From assembly GCA_036518955.1 (NCBI GenBank), contig DATDMG010000364.1:1-15301 (forward strand): DNA of 15,301 nucleotides, given 5' to 3'. Positions 6,921-14,760 of this stretch are shown here, piece after piece (position 1 is the first letter of the stretch; each line of letters opens with the position of its first letter). Source of the DNA: DATDMG01 sp036518955. Its GTDB lineage: Bacteria; Actinomycetota; Actinomycetes; Actinomycetales; Kineosporiaceae. Position numbers and translations under genes: made by a program. The notes under the pieces are model-generated. The model made no database searches. It had not been told where the DNA came from and saw only the letters and a list, made by a program, of their open reading frames with translations.

Positions 6921-6926
6921 TACGCT
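6921..6926 (+). promoter_or_regulatory. Candidate -10 box of gabD2 (leaderless)
   Basis: TACGCT at 6921-6926 is followed by seven bases and ATG 6934. No Shine-Dalgarno sequence precedes the start. The spacing is one base longer than in the other genes here. Confidence 0.5.
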
Positions 6927-6933
6927 GTGAGCC

Positions 6934-8541
6934 ATGGCCCAGCCTGCCACTGATGCTCCCGGAACGCCCGGCTCCGGCCCGCGCGACCGGTACCCTCTCG
7001 ATCCCGCGGTCGCCCGCCGACTCGCCGAACGCATCGTCGCGCATCCTGACGCCGAGCGGGCGGTCGCGCACACGCCGCTCACCGGCGCGCCCCTCGCCGA
7101 ACTCCCGCTCTCCACGGTGGATGACGTCGAGGCGGCTGTCGCGAAGGCCCGCGCCGCGCAGGAGGTCTGGGCCCAGCGCGCGGTCGCGCACCGGGCCGGT
7201 GTCCTGCTCCGGGTGCACGACCTGGTGCTGGAGCGTCAGTCGGGCGGGCTCGACCTGATCCAGCTGGAGTCGGGCAAGGCGCGACTGCACGCCTTCGAGG
7301 AGGTCGCGGATGTCGCGATCAACGCTCGGTGGTACGCCCGGCGTGGCCCACGCCTGCTCGCCGACCTGCGTCGCCCCGGCCTGGTGCCGGTACTCACGCA
7401 GGTTACCCAGATGCATCACCCCAAGGGCGTGGTCGGCGTCATCTCGCCCTGGAACTACCCCTTGACACTGGCCGTCTCGGACGCGCTGCCGGCTTTGCTG
7501 GCCGGCAACGCCGTGGTGATCAAGCCGGACCGCAGCACGGTGCTCACCGCGCTGTGGGCGGCCGAACTGCTCGCCGACGCCGGGCTGCCGGACGGCCTGT
7601 TCCAGGTCGTGCACGGCGCCGGTTCGCTGCTCGGCGCGGCCCTGATCGACCGATGCGATCACATCTGCTTCACCGGTTCCACCGCGACCGGGCGGTTGGT
7701 GGCCGAGCAGGCCGGTCGCCGGCTGATCGGCGCGTCCCTCGAGCTGGGCGGCAAGAACTCGTTGTACGTCGCCGAGGACGCCGACCTCGACCGTGCCGCC
7801 GAGGCGGCCATCCGGGACTGCTACTCCAGCGCGGGTCAGCTCTGCGTGTCGATCGAGCGGCTCATCGTGCACGAGAAGGTCGCCGACGCCTTCCTGGACC
7901 GGTTCGTGGACCGGGTGCGGCGGCTGCGGCTGGGTGCCACGCTGGACTACTCCGCGGACTTCGGCAGCCTGGTCAGCGCCGACCAGCTCAAGCAGGTCAG
8001 CGCGCACGTGGACGACGCGTTGGCGCACGGGGCGACCGTGCTCACCGGTGGCCGTCCCCGCCCCGATGTCGGGCCGCTCTTCTACGAGCCGACCGTGCTG
8101 TCCGGCGTCACCCCTGCGGCGACCTGCTACCACGCCGAGACGTTCGGCCCGGTGGTGAGCGTCTACCGGGTCGGCTCGGACGGCGAGGCGCTCACCCTGG
8201 CGAACAGCGGTGAGTACGGGCTCAACGCCTCCGTCTGGACCAGGGACCTCGGCCGCGGCAGGCGGCTGGCTCGCCAGGTTCGGGCCGGCACGGTCGCGGT
8301 CAACGAGGCGTTCCTCGCGACCTGGGGGAGCATCTCGGCCCCGATGGGCGGCCGCAAGGACTCCGGCGTCGGCCGCCGGCACGGCGCGGAGGGCCTGCTG
8401 CGGTTCACCGACAGCCAGACCATCGCGGTCCAGCGGGGCGTCGGCTTCGGCCCGGTGTACGGGATCGGCCCGGAGCGGATGGCGACCGCGTTCACCGCCG
8501 CGCTGAAGGCGGCGCGCAAGGCGCACCTGCCCTGGCCGTAG
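6934..8541 (+). CDS. gabD2: Succinate-semialdehyde dehydrogenase (NADP+), GabD2 type
   Basis: This 535-residue aldehyde dehydrogenase probably oxidises succinic semialdehyde to succinate with NAD(P)+ in the cytosol, feeding the TCA cycle from GABA or alpha-ketoglutarate decarboxylation. Family marks are VVGVISPWNYPLTL (cofactor domain), FTGSTATGRLVAEQAGRRLI, the general base Glu270 in LELGGKN, and the catalytic Cys304 in SSAGQLCVSIER. The 34-residue distance between them is standard. Motifs such as PKGVVGVISPWNYP, GQLC(I/V)SIER, DIGPLFYEPTVL-like and SGVGRRHGPEGLL-like closely follow mycobacterial GabD2, which supports the name over a generic aldehyde dehydrogenase, though the substrate is inferred. 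There are about 30 extra N-terminal residues, Pro/Ala-rich. The start is supported by a -10 box seven bases upstream. It is followed by an inverted repeat. Confidence 0.88.
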   Translation: MAQPATDAPGTPGSGPRDRYPLDPAVARRLAERIVAHPDAERAVAHTPLTGAPLAELPLSTVDDVEAAVAKARAAQEVWAQRAVAHRAGVLLRVHDLVLERQSGGLDLIQLESGKARLHAFEEVADVAINARWYARRGPRLLADLRRPGLVPVLTQVTQMHHPKGVVGVISPWNYPLTLAVSDALPALLAGNAVVIKPDRSTVLTALWAAELLADAGLPDGLFQVVHGAGSLLGAALIDRCDHICFTGSTATGRLVAEQAGRRLIGASLELGGKNSLYVAEDADLDRAAEAAIRDCYSSAGQLCVSIERLIVHEKVADAFLDRFVDRVRRLRLGATLDYSADFGSLVSADQLKQVSAHVDDALAHGATVLTGGRPRPDVGPLFYEPTVLSGVTPAATCYHAETFGPVVSVYRVGSDGEALTLANSGEYGLNASVWTRDLGRGRRLARQVRAGTVAVNEAFLATWGSISAPMGGRKDSGVGRRHGAEGLLRFTDSQTIAVQRGVGFGPVYGIGPERMATAFTAALKAARKAHLPWP

Positions 8542-8560
8542 ACCCGGTCCGGCCTGGCCT

Positions 8561-8618
8561 GGGGCCTCGAGCCGAGGCTCCGGTCGGGTCGCCGAGGCTA
8601 CGGGCGGGTCGAGGCCCC
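8561..8618. terminator. Inverted repeat downstream of gabD2, possible terminator
   Basis: GGGGCCTCGA at 8561-8570 is matched by TCGAGGCCCC at 8609-8618, perfect 10-bp arms around 38 bases. Within the loop GCCGAGGCT occurs twice (8571-8579, 8591-8599). There is no T-run. It lies between the gabD2 stop and the DUF427 gene and could act as a GC-rich terminator or leader structure. Confidence 0.35.
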
Positions 8619-8622
8619 GTCG

Positions 8623-8658
8623 ACGGGAAGGAACGCCGATACGGGAAGGAACGCCGAT
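8623..8658 (+). repeat. Perfect 18-bp tandem duplication carrying the DUF427 ribosome site
   Basis: ACGGGAAGGAACGCCGAT is present twice without a gap, at 8623-8640 and 8641-8658. Each copy contains the Shine-Dalgarno GGGAAGGA. Only the second copy is followed by the G that completes ATG 8657. Confidence 0.9.
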
Positions 8659-8941
8659 GCCGAAGGCCGTCTGGAACGGCACCGTCATCGCGGAGAGCGA
8701 CGACACCGTGGTGGTGGAGGGCAACCACTACTTCCCACGGGCGTCCCTGCGGGACGACGTCCTGGTGGAGTCCGAGACCCGCACGGTCTGCCCGTGGAAG
8801 GGCGTGGCGTCGTACCATTCGCTCCGCCTCGACGGCGTCACCAGCACCGACGCCGTCTGGTACTACCCCGACCCGAAGCCCGCGGCGGAGCAGGTGCGTG
8901 GCCGTGTCGCGTTCTGGAAGGACGTCTCGGTCGCCGACTGA
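8657..8941 (+). CDS. DUF427 domain protein
   Basis: The 94-residue protein is a complete DUF427 domain, a small all-beta family of unknown biochemical role found widely in bacteria and some eukaryotes. The marks are the opening VWNGTVIAESDDTVVVEGNHYFP, seen here in parts as VWNGTVIAES and EGNHYFP, then TVCPWKGVASYHSL, WYYPDPKPAAEQVRGRVAFW at the end. Length and start fit the family. GGGAAGGA at 8643-8650 lies six bases before ATG 8657, unlike the leaderless genes around it. It is 115 bp after gabD2 and 46 bp before SURF1, so it may have its own transcript. I cannot assign a substrate or partner. Confidence 0.92.
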   Translation: MPKAVWNGTVIAESDDTVVVEGNHYFPRASLRDDVLVESETRTVCPWKGVASYHSLRLDGVTSTDAVWYYPDPKPAAEQVRGRVAFWKDVSVAD

Positions 8942-8975
8942 CCGGCCCGCCCCCGCGACGTCGTGCCGCGGGGGC

Positions 8976-8981
8976 TACCGT
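8976..8981 (+). promoter_or_regulatory. Candidate -10 box of SURF1 (leaderless)
   Basis: TACCGT at 8976-8981, six bases, then GTG 8988. There is no Shine-Dalgarno site. The box supports GTG 8988 over the earlier in-frame GTG at 8898, which lies inside the DUF427 gene. Confidence 0.55.
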
Positions 8982-8987
8982 GGCCCT

Positions 8988-9869
8988 GTGCTGCGCACCG
9001 CGACCAAGCCCCACTGGCTGGCTCTGCTGGTGCTCGCCCTGGGACTGGCCACGGGGATGGCGGCGCTCGGCCAGTGGCAGCTCGACAGGTTCCGGGAGAA
9101 CAGCCGACGCCAGGCCGTCCAGGCGGCGACGTCCCGGCCGGCGGTGGAGCTCGGCAGCCTGCTGCGGGCCCGGCAGACGTTCACGAACGCGGACGCCGAC
9201 CGCCCGGTGACGGCGGCGGGCCACTGGGACGCCGGGCGCCAGCTGGTCGTCGTCGACCGCTACCTGAACGGCGTCCGAGGCCTCTGGGTGCTCACTCCCC
9301 TGGTGCTGGACGACGGGTCCGCCGTGGCCGTCGTCCGCGGCTGGGTGCCGAGCGCGACGGACCCGGCGGCATCGCCGGGCGGGCTTCCCGGGGGGCCGGT
9401 GCACATCGCCGGGGTGCTCCGCCCCGGGGAACCGCCGGTCGACCACCCTCCGGGCGCGGGCAACGGCCTGCCCGCCGGGCAGCTGGACGGCGTGGACCTC
9501 ACCCAGCTGGTGCAGCTGTGGCCGGAGAAGCTCGTCACCGGGTACGTCGTGCTCACCGACGCACAGCCGCCGGCGGGGGGTCCGACGCTCCGGCCGGTGC
9601 CGGCCACCGCGCCGTCCAACCAGGCCGTGGCCTGGCAGAACCTGTCCTATGCGGTCCAGTGGTTCGTGTTCGCCGGGTTCCTGCTCCTGCTGTGGTTCCG
9701 GTTGGTGCGGGACGACCATCGGGGCCGCCTGGCGGCCCGTGGCGCCGGCGATGATCGTGGTGACCACGGCCTTCGGGCCGAAGGCAACGGCATCGCCCGC
9801 ACCGGACCCCCCGAACGTGCCGGACCCCCCGAACGCACCGAACGCACCGAGCGAGGAGCCAAGCTGTGA
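8988..9869 (+). CDS. SURF1 family cytochrome oxidase assembly protein
   Basis: SURF1 proteins sit in the cytoplasmic membrane and help assemble heme-copper cytochrome c oxidase. The 293-residue product shows the family layout: an N-terminal membrane segment at about residues 10-28 (WLALLVLALGLATGMAAL) followed at once by GQWQLDR, a large extracytoplasmic part with VRGWVP, and a second membrane segment at about 222-238 preceded by NLSYAVQW. GTG 8988 is chosen because it places the first membrane segment at the N-terminus and has a -10 box six bases upstream. The last 50 or so residues are a charged, disordered tail rich in Glu, Arg and Pro, encoded partly by an 18-bp repeat. Its stop overlaps the start of the DUF3817 gene (GTGA), so the two are co-translated. 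Confidence 0.92.
   Translation: MLRTATKPHWLALLVLALGLATGMAALGQWQLDRFRENSRRQAVQAATSRPAVELGSLLRARQTFTNADADRPVTAAGHWDAGRQLVVVDRYLNGVRGLWVLTPLVLDDGSAVAVVRGWVPSATDPAASPGGLPGGPVHIAGVLRPGEPPVDHPPGAGNGLPAGQLDGVDLTQLVQLWPEKLVTGYVVLTDAQPPAGGPTLRPVPATAPSNQAVAWQNLSYAVQWFVFAGFLLLLWFRLVRDDHRGRLAARGAGDDRGDHGLRAEGNGIARTGPPERAGPPERTERTERGAKL
9802..9853 (+). repeat. Short tandem repeats in the SURF1 tail
   Basis: CCGGACCCCCCGAACG occurs at 9802-9817 and 9820-9835 (period 18), followed by a nine-base unit CGAACGCAC repeated and then degenerate. All are in frame and encode PPER/TER-type residues at the SURF1 C-terminus, next to the Shine-Dalgarno of the following gene. Confidence 0.75.
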
Positions 9870-10189
9870 CGTCGGCCCTGACCCGTTATCGAGTGATGGC
9901 GTACGCCACCGGCGTGTTCCTGCTGTTGCTCACCACCAATGTCATCCTCAAGTACGTCCTGCACACGGCGCACCTGGGGCCGTGGGTGGCGATCATGCAC
10001 GGCTGGCTCTACCTGATCTATGTGATCGTCACCGTGGACCTGTGGTTCCGGACCCGGCTCGACGTGCTGCGGACGGTGCTCGTCGTCCTCGCCGGGACGA
10101 TCCCCTTCATGTCGTTCGTCGCCGAGCGGTGGGTGCGCGCCCAGGTGGCGCCCCTCGTCGCCGGGGAGTCGGAGTCCCTGGCTCGGTAA
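9866..10189 (+). CDS. DUF3817 integral membrane protein
   Basis: The 107-residue protein has three hydrophobic helices, at about residues 10-28 (VMAYATGVFLLLLTTNVIL), 40-60 (MHGWLYLIYVIVTVDLW) and 68-88 (VLRTVLVVLAGTIPFMSFVA), as in DUF3817 proteins, whose function is unknown. HGWLYLIY and the end of the third helix running into FVAERW are typical. GTG 9866 overlaps the SURF1 stop (GTGA), and GAGGAG at 9853-9858 is a good ribosome site seven bases ahead. SURF1, DUF3817 and guaA occur together in other actinobacteria, which hints at a conserved neighbourhood; a role linked to the respiratory chain is only an inference from the SURF1 overlap. Its TAA stop forms part of the guaA -10 box. Confidence 0.9.
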   Translation: MTSALTRYRVMAYATGVFLLLLTTNVILKYVLHTAHLGPWVAIMHGWLYLIYVIVTVDLWFRTRLDVLRTVLVVLAGTIPFMSFVAERWVRAQVAPLVAGESESLAR

Positions 10190-10192
10190 TCT
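10187..10192 (+). promoter_or_regulatory. Candidate -10 box of guaA, built on the DUF3817 stop codon
   Basis: TAATCT at 10187-10192, six bases, then GTG 10199. Its first three bases are the TAA stop of the DUF3817 gene. No proper Shine-Dalgarno sequence lies at the right distance from the GTG, so guaA is likely leaderless from this promoter and may also be read through from SURF1. Confidence 0.6.
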
Positions 10193-10198
10193 GACGAG

Positions 10199-11836
<1,638 letters not shown>

Positions 11837-11838
11837 TC

Positions 11839-12690
11839 TCACCCACCGGCAGCGCCCGACCCCACCGTCAGGGTGACCCCGCCGCCGCAGGCCCGGACGA
11901 CGTCCACCAGGTGCTCGTCGACACTCACCCGGGCGCCGTCCCAGACCACGCTGCGGGTGAGCCGTCCGTGGACGACCGCTCCCGCGCCCACGACGCTCCG
12001 CCCGCCCGAGGCGACGAGGTTGGCGCGCAGGTAGTCCGCGACCGTGCCGCAGTCGATCGCGGGCCCGTCGATGACCTGCAGGTCGAGCGCCGCCTGTTCG
12101 GCCTGGGCTCGCCACAGCACCTCGTACAGCCCGGACGGCGTCGGCGGCAGGTCACGGACGCGCCGCCACGGCAACAGCGCCGCGCCGACGTACCGGACGC
12201 CGCGGCCGTCCGGGAGCCGGAAGTCCGCGAGCCCCGGGGCCGGCGTGCTCGCGCCGTCCCCGGACGCCGGCACGACCACGCAGGCCAGCCGGCATCGTTC
12301 TCCGTCCCAGCCCTCGCTGAAGGTCAGGCCGCCACGCACCGTGACCCCTGCCGGGAGGAAGGCGTCGGCGTTCGTCACGAAGACGTCCCGGCCGTCGATC
12401 CAGTCGCGCAGCGCCCCGAGCGCCCCCGCCGTCCCCAGCGCCTCGGGCTGTTCCACGTTGACGTGGGCCCGCCCGGCGAGGTGTGCGGTGATCTGATCCG
12501 CGTGGTGGTGGGTGTTCACCGCCAGGTGCGCGGCACCGTCACCGCACCGTGCGGCGAGCCGCCGCAGCGCGAGGTCGAGCAGCGGGATCCCGCCGACCGG
12601 GCAGAGGGCCTTGGGCCGGAGGGCGGTGAGCGGGGCGAGCCGCGTGCCCGCCCCCGCGGCGAGGACGACCCCGGCGAGGGTGGCGGACAT
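11839..12690 (-). CDS. Nucleotidyltransferase, sugar-1-phosphate type, with beta-helix-like tail
   Basis: The 283-residue protein is a GT-A fold nucleotidyltransferase. It opens with the signature VVLAAGAGTRLAPLT at residues 8-22, followed by RPKALCPVGG (25-34), which bind the NTP. GTAGAL at 86-91 binds the base or sugar, and Asp109 in TNADAF is the likely metal ligand. The end (SVVGAGAVVHGRL, SVVWDGARV) looks like two or three turns of a left-handed beta-helix, as in mannose-1-phosphate guanylyltransferase and MurNAc-1-P uridylyltransferase relatives. The NTP and sugar cannot be told from sequence. ATG 12690 has TAGGGT six bases upstream. It lies 28 bp after the Nudix gene on the same strand, so the two may be partly co-transcribed. 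It is convergent with guaA. Confidence 0.85.
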   Translation of the reverse strand: MSATLAGVVLAAGAGTRLAPLTALRPKALCPVGGIPLLDLALRRLAARCGDGAAHLAVNTHHHADQITAHLAGRAHVNVEQPEALGTAGALGALRDWIDGRDVFVTNADAFLPAGVTVRGGLTFSEGWDGERCRLACVVVPASGDGASTPAPGLADFRLPDGRGVRYVGAALLPWRRVRDLPPTPSGLYEVLWRAQAEQAALDLQVIDGPAIDCGTVADYLRANLVASGGRSVVGAGAVVHGRLTRSVVWDGARVSVDEHLVDVVRACGGGVTLTVGSGAAGG

Positions 12691-12696
12691 GGCGCG

Positions 12697-12702
12697 ACCC
12701 TA
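12697..12702 (-). promoter_or_regulatory. Candidate -10 box of the nucleotidyltransferase gene (leaderless)
   Basis: On the minus strand TAGGGT (12702 to 12697) is followed by six bases and ATG at 12690. It lies in the 28-bp gap after the Nudix stop, so the gene may have its own promoter inside the pair. Confidence 0.5.
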
Positions 12703-12718
12703 CCTCCCGCCGGGACCG

Positions 12719-13255
12719 TCACCCGTCGCCGGCGGTCTCGGCGCCCGAGAGGCGGCCATGCTGAGCGCCCGGCCTCCGGTAGCGGGCGAACACCTCGAAC
12801 GCCTGGAAGGTCGGCTCGTCGAGCGGGCCGGCCTCCTCGAGCGTCAACCAGGACGCATGGGTGGCTTCGCTGCTCGCCCTCGCCTCCGGGCGGCCGGACG
12901 CCGGTACGTGGAAGAGGACGTCGACGCGGCGTGCTCCGGGTTCCACCACGACGCCGAACGGGAGCCCGACCTCGATAACCAGGCCGGTCTCCTCCCGAAC
13001 CTCCCGGACGACCGCCTCGGCGGGGCTCTCGCCGCGGTTCACCAGGCCACCCGGGAGAGTCCACCCCCGGCGATGGTGTTGCCGGAGCAGCAGCACCCGC
13101 CGTGAGTCGGGCTCCGCGACGAAGCACAGCGCGCCCACCGTGTAGCTCGGGGCGAAGGCGTGCAGCAGGGCGAGCCGGAGGCGCCGCGGCAGTCGGCGGT
13201 ACGTCCGCAGAGCGCTCCGGCGCAGCACGCCGGGGCGGTGCTGGGCGTCGGCCAC
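12719..13255 (-). CDS. Nudix hydrolase
   Basis: This 178-residue protein has one Nudix domain, a pyrophosphohydrolase fold acting on nucleoside-diphosphate-linked substrates. The box runs from Gly70 to Leu92 with all key residues: GLVNRGE, then Arg84-Glu85, Glu88-Glu89 and Gly91 (REVREETGL). WTLPGG precedes it. The first 35 residues are Arg/Leu-rich and look like an amphipathic helix. The substrate cannot be predicted from the box alone. The start is GTG 13255, with TAGGCT six bases upstream on the minus strand. It precedes the nucleotidyltransferase on the same strand and is divergent from another Nudix gene 400 bp away. Confidence 0.9.
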   Translation of the reverse strand: MADAQHRPGVLRRSALRTYRRLPRRLRLALLHAFAPSYTVGALCFVAEPDSRRVLLLRQHHRRGWTLPGGLVNRGESPAEAVVREVREETGLVIEVGLPFGVVVEPGARRVDVLFHVPASGRPEARASSEATHASWLTLEEAGPLDEPTFQAFEVFARYRRPGAQHGRLSGAETAGDG

Positions 13256-13261
13256 GTCGGC

Positions 13262-13267
13262 AGCCTA
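13262..13267 (-). promoter_or_regulatory. Candidate -10 box of the minus-strand Nudix gene (leaderless)
   Basis: On the minus strand TAGGCT (13267 to 13262), six bases, then GTG at 13255. The site decides the GTG start. No Shine-Dalgarno sequence is present. Confidence 0.55.
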
Positions 13268-13471
13268 CGCAATCGGGCCGGCATGGCCGCCTGGCTTCGG
13301 CAGGTGTGGCTCGGGATTTTGGTCCCGGTTGGCGACCCCCTTCGCCGCCGTAGGTTCTGAGCCGTCGGGTGGTGGACCCCGGCGCGTGTGTGGTGATCTG
13401 TGCCTGCGCGGGACTCGATGTGCGGCGTCGAGCAGCAGGCCAAGAGCGGCCCGTGGTGGACCGGGCCGATC

Positions 13472-13502
13472 GAGGGCGGGAAGGGCTTCTCTTCCCGCCC
13501 TC
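13472..13502 (+). terminator. Perfect 12-bp stem-loop, terminator-like or part of a small RNA
   Basis: GAGGGCGGGAAG at 13472-13483 is matched perfectly by CTTCCCGCCCTC at 13491-13502 around a seven-base loop. The stem is GC-rich and very stable; there is no T-run after it on either strand. It lies between two divergent genes, where no terminator is needed, so it may end an unannotated transcript. A possible start is near 13363, after TAGGTT, which would give an RNA of about 140 nt. Confidence 0.4.
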
Positions 13503-13528
13503 CCGCTTTGGTCCCGAGGTCTCTCCAC

Positions 13529-13548
13529 CCTCGTTCGCCCTCGTTCGC
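13529..13548 (+). repeat. Tandem 10-bp repeat
   Basis: CCTCGTTCGC is repeated twice without a gap at 13529-13538 and 13539-13548 in the intergenic region. It could be slippage or a direct-repeat protein site one helical turn apart. Confidence 0.7.
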
Positions 13549-13643
13549 CGGATCCCGCTTCGTGAGATGGCGGAGCCGCTCCCGGCCGCGGTCGTGGCGG
13601 ATATTGCTGGTGGATTGTGACCTGGTACACAGGCCGGGCCCGG

Positions 13644-13663
13644 TACGGTCACGGAGTGACCGT
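13644..13663 (+). promoter_or_regulatory. -10 box and operator-like palindrome at the start of the second Nudix gene
   Basis: TACGGT at 13644-13649, six bases, then GTG 13656 gives the leaderless pattern. ACGGTCAC at 13645-13652 and GTGACCGT at 13656-13663 are perfect 8-bp arms around GGA, covering both the -10 and the start codon. A second GTGACC lies at 13617-13622. A protein bound here would block transcription. Confidence 0.5.
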
Positions 13664-14510
13664 CGAGGTGTCGGCCGGGGCAGCATTCGCGGCCTGGAGC
13701 GCTCAACGGGTGGAGGTCTACGGCCTCGTTCCCGACGCTGACGGTCACCCGATGCTCGTGTCCGGCCCGACGCACCCCGGGCGCATCCCAGGCGTCGTCC
13801 TCGCTCACGGCGAGAACCCGCGGGACGCCGCGCTGCGGGCGATGAACCCTGCGCTCGGCTCGCACCTCGCCGAGCACTCGGTGACGGCCGAATCGCTCCG
13901 CGTGCGCCAGGTACTGTCCGACGTCCGCCCGCGGCCCGGCCACCCGGGACTGCACGTCCTGCGACTGGTGTTCGAGGTCGTCGGGGCCGGAGCTCACCCG
14001 GTGCTGCCCGCGGTGTCGTCCGATCCCGATCCCGGCCTCCTGTGCGAGCCCGCACCGGCTTGGGTGACCGACCCGGTGCCGGGGGGGCCGCCCCGCGTTC
14101 AGCGGCCCGCCGCCTACGCGGTCGTCGTCCGCGACCGGGAGGCCCTGCTGACCCGGGTGACGGGGCACGGAGTCTGGACCCTCCCTGGCGGCGGTATCGA
14201 CCACGGTGAGCACCCCGACGACGCCGTTCGGCGGGAGACCTTCGAGGAGACCGGGTTGGACCTGCTGTCCGCCCGCCTCTTCGACGTGGACAGCCGGCAC
14301 TTCACCGGCCGCAGCCCCGATCAGGTGACCGAGGACTTCCACGGGGTGCGGATCCTCTACCGGGGGACGGTCGACGACCGGCGACCCCCGGCGGTCCGGG
14401 AGATCGGCGGCAGCACCGACGCCGTGGCCTGGGTGCCACTCGATCGGTTGCCGGAGTTGCGGCTCGCGGAGTTCGCCCGGACCGCGTTGCTCGGCTCCTG
14501 GGGAGCGTGA
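13656..14510 (+). CDS. Two-domain Nudix protein, first domain degenerate
   Basis: From GTG 13656 the product has 284 residues. The C-terminal Nudix domain (about 155-284) is intact: LPGGG, then the box Gly179 to Leu201 with Glu185, Arg193-Glu194 and Glu197-Glu198 (RRETFEETGL). The N-terminal half (about 18-120) appears to be a second, decayed Nudix fold: GVVLAHGENPRDAALRA at 46-62 keeps the glycines and GE of a box, but the REXXEE part reads RAMNPALG, so catalytic glutamates are lost. The first half may bind substrate or serve structure. The start is chosen for the -10 box six bases upstream; GTG 13617 would add 13 residues. It is divergent from a single-domain Nudix gene. Confidence 0.85.
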   Translation: MTVEVSAGAAFAAWSAQRVEVYGLVPDADGHPMLVSGPTHPGRIPGVVLAHGENPRDAALRAMNPALGSHLAEHSVTAESLRVRQVLSDVRPRPGHPGLHVLRLVFEVVGAGAHPVLPAVSSDPDPGLLCEPAPAWVTDPVPGGPPRVQRPAAYAVVVRDREALLTRVTGHGVWTLPGGGIDHGEHPDDAVRRETFEETGLDLLSARLFDVDSRHFTGRSPDQVTEDFHGVRILYRGTVDDRRPPAVREIGGSTDAVAWVPLDRLPELRLAEFARTALLGSWGA

Positions 14511-14523
14511 CGGGAGCGGGACG

Positions 14524-14580
14524 CCGCCGTCCGGCGCCGGCTGGGGCGACGGGTGTCTCGGGTTCGGGTGCGGACGGCGG
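14524..14580. repeat. Inverted repeat after the second Nudix gene
   Basis: CCGCCGTCCG at 14524-14533 is matched perfectly by CGGACGGCGG at 14571-14580, with a 37-base loop. It could be a weak terminator for the Nudix gene that ends at 14510; no T-run follows. Confidence 0.35.
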
Positions 14581-14645
14581 TGGGACGAGGTCATGGCGAT
14601 ATCCTGCCCAGCCGCCGTGACCGCAGGCCTCCGACGGACGCCGGC

Positions 14646-14700
14646 TGTGGACAACGGGGCCAGGCACGCGGTGTGGACGGCTCGGTCGGTCCACACCGCG
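14646..14700. promoter_or_regulatory. Consensus DnaA box with an adjacent 12-bp inverted repeat
   Basis: TGTGGACAA at 14646-14654 is, on the minus strand, TTGTCCACA, the preferred DnaA box of high-GC actinobacteria. Then CGCGGTGTGGAC at 14667-14678 and GTCCACACCGCG at 14689-14700 form a perfect 12-bp inverted repeat with a 10-base loop. Each arm carries a DnaA-box-like 9-mer matching seven of nine positions (TGTGGACGG, CGGTCCACA). The region is intergenic. It might be a DnaA-binding site or a strong hairpin acting as a terminator. Confidence 0.4.
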
Positions 14701-14748
14701 ACGGCGAGGGCCGGCGCGAACGGGGTTCCGCTTGTCAGGGGCAGGACC

Positions 14749-14754
14749 TAGCGT
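14749..14754 (+). promoter_or_regulatory. Candidate -10 box of the reductase-like pseudogene
   Basis: TAGCGT at 14749-14754, six bases, then ATG 14761. The promoter pattern is preserved although the gene behind it is broken. Confidence 0.5.
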
Positions 14755-14760
14755 CGGGGC

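Larger units (their letters stand above)
13268..13643. other. Divergent intergenic region between two Nudix genes
   Basis: About 380 bp with no convincing gene. Several short frames are open on both strands, but none has coding-like codon use, a promoter and a start together. A small hairpin, CGGGA at 13312-13316 with TCCCG at 13323-13327, lies upstream of the minus-strand promoter. TAGGTT at 13351-13356 is a -10-like box not followed by a start codon. The strong stem-loop at 13472-13502 and the tandem 10-mer at 13529-13548 are listed separately. Confidence 0.5.

Noticed and set aside
13268..13643. Short ORFs on both strands in the divergent Nudix intergenic region
   Set aside because: They have no start signals, their codon use is not coding-like and they overlap a perfect stem-loop; no family resemblance was recognised.
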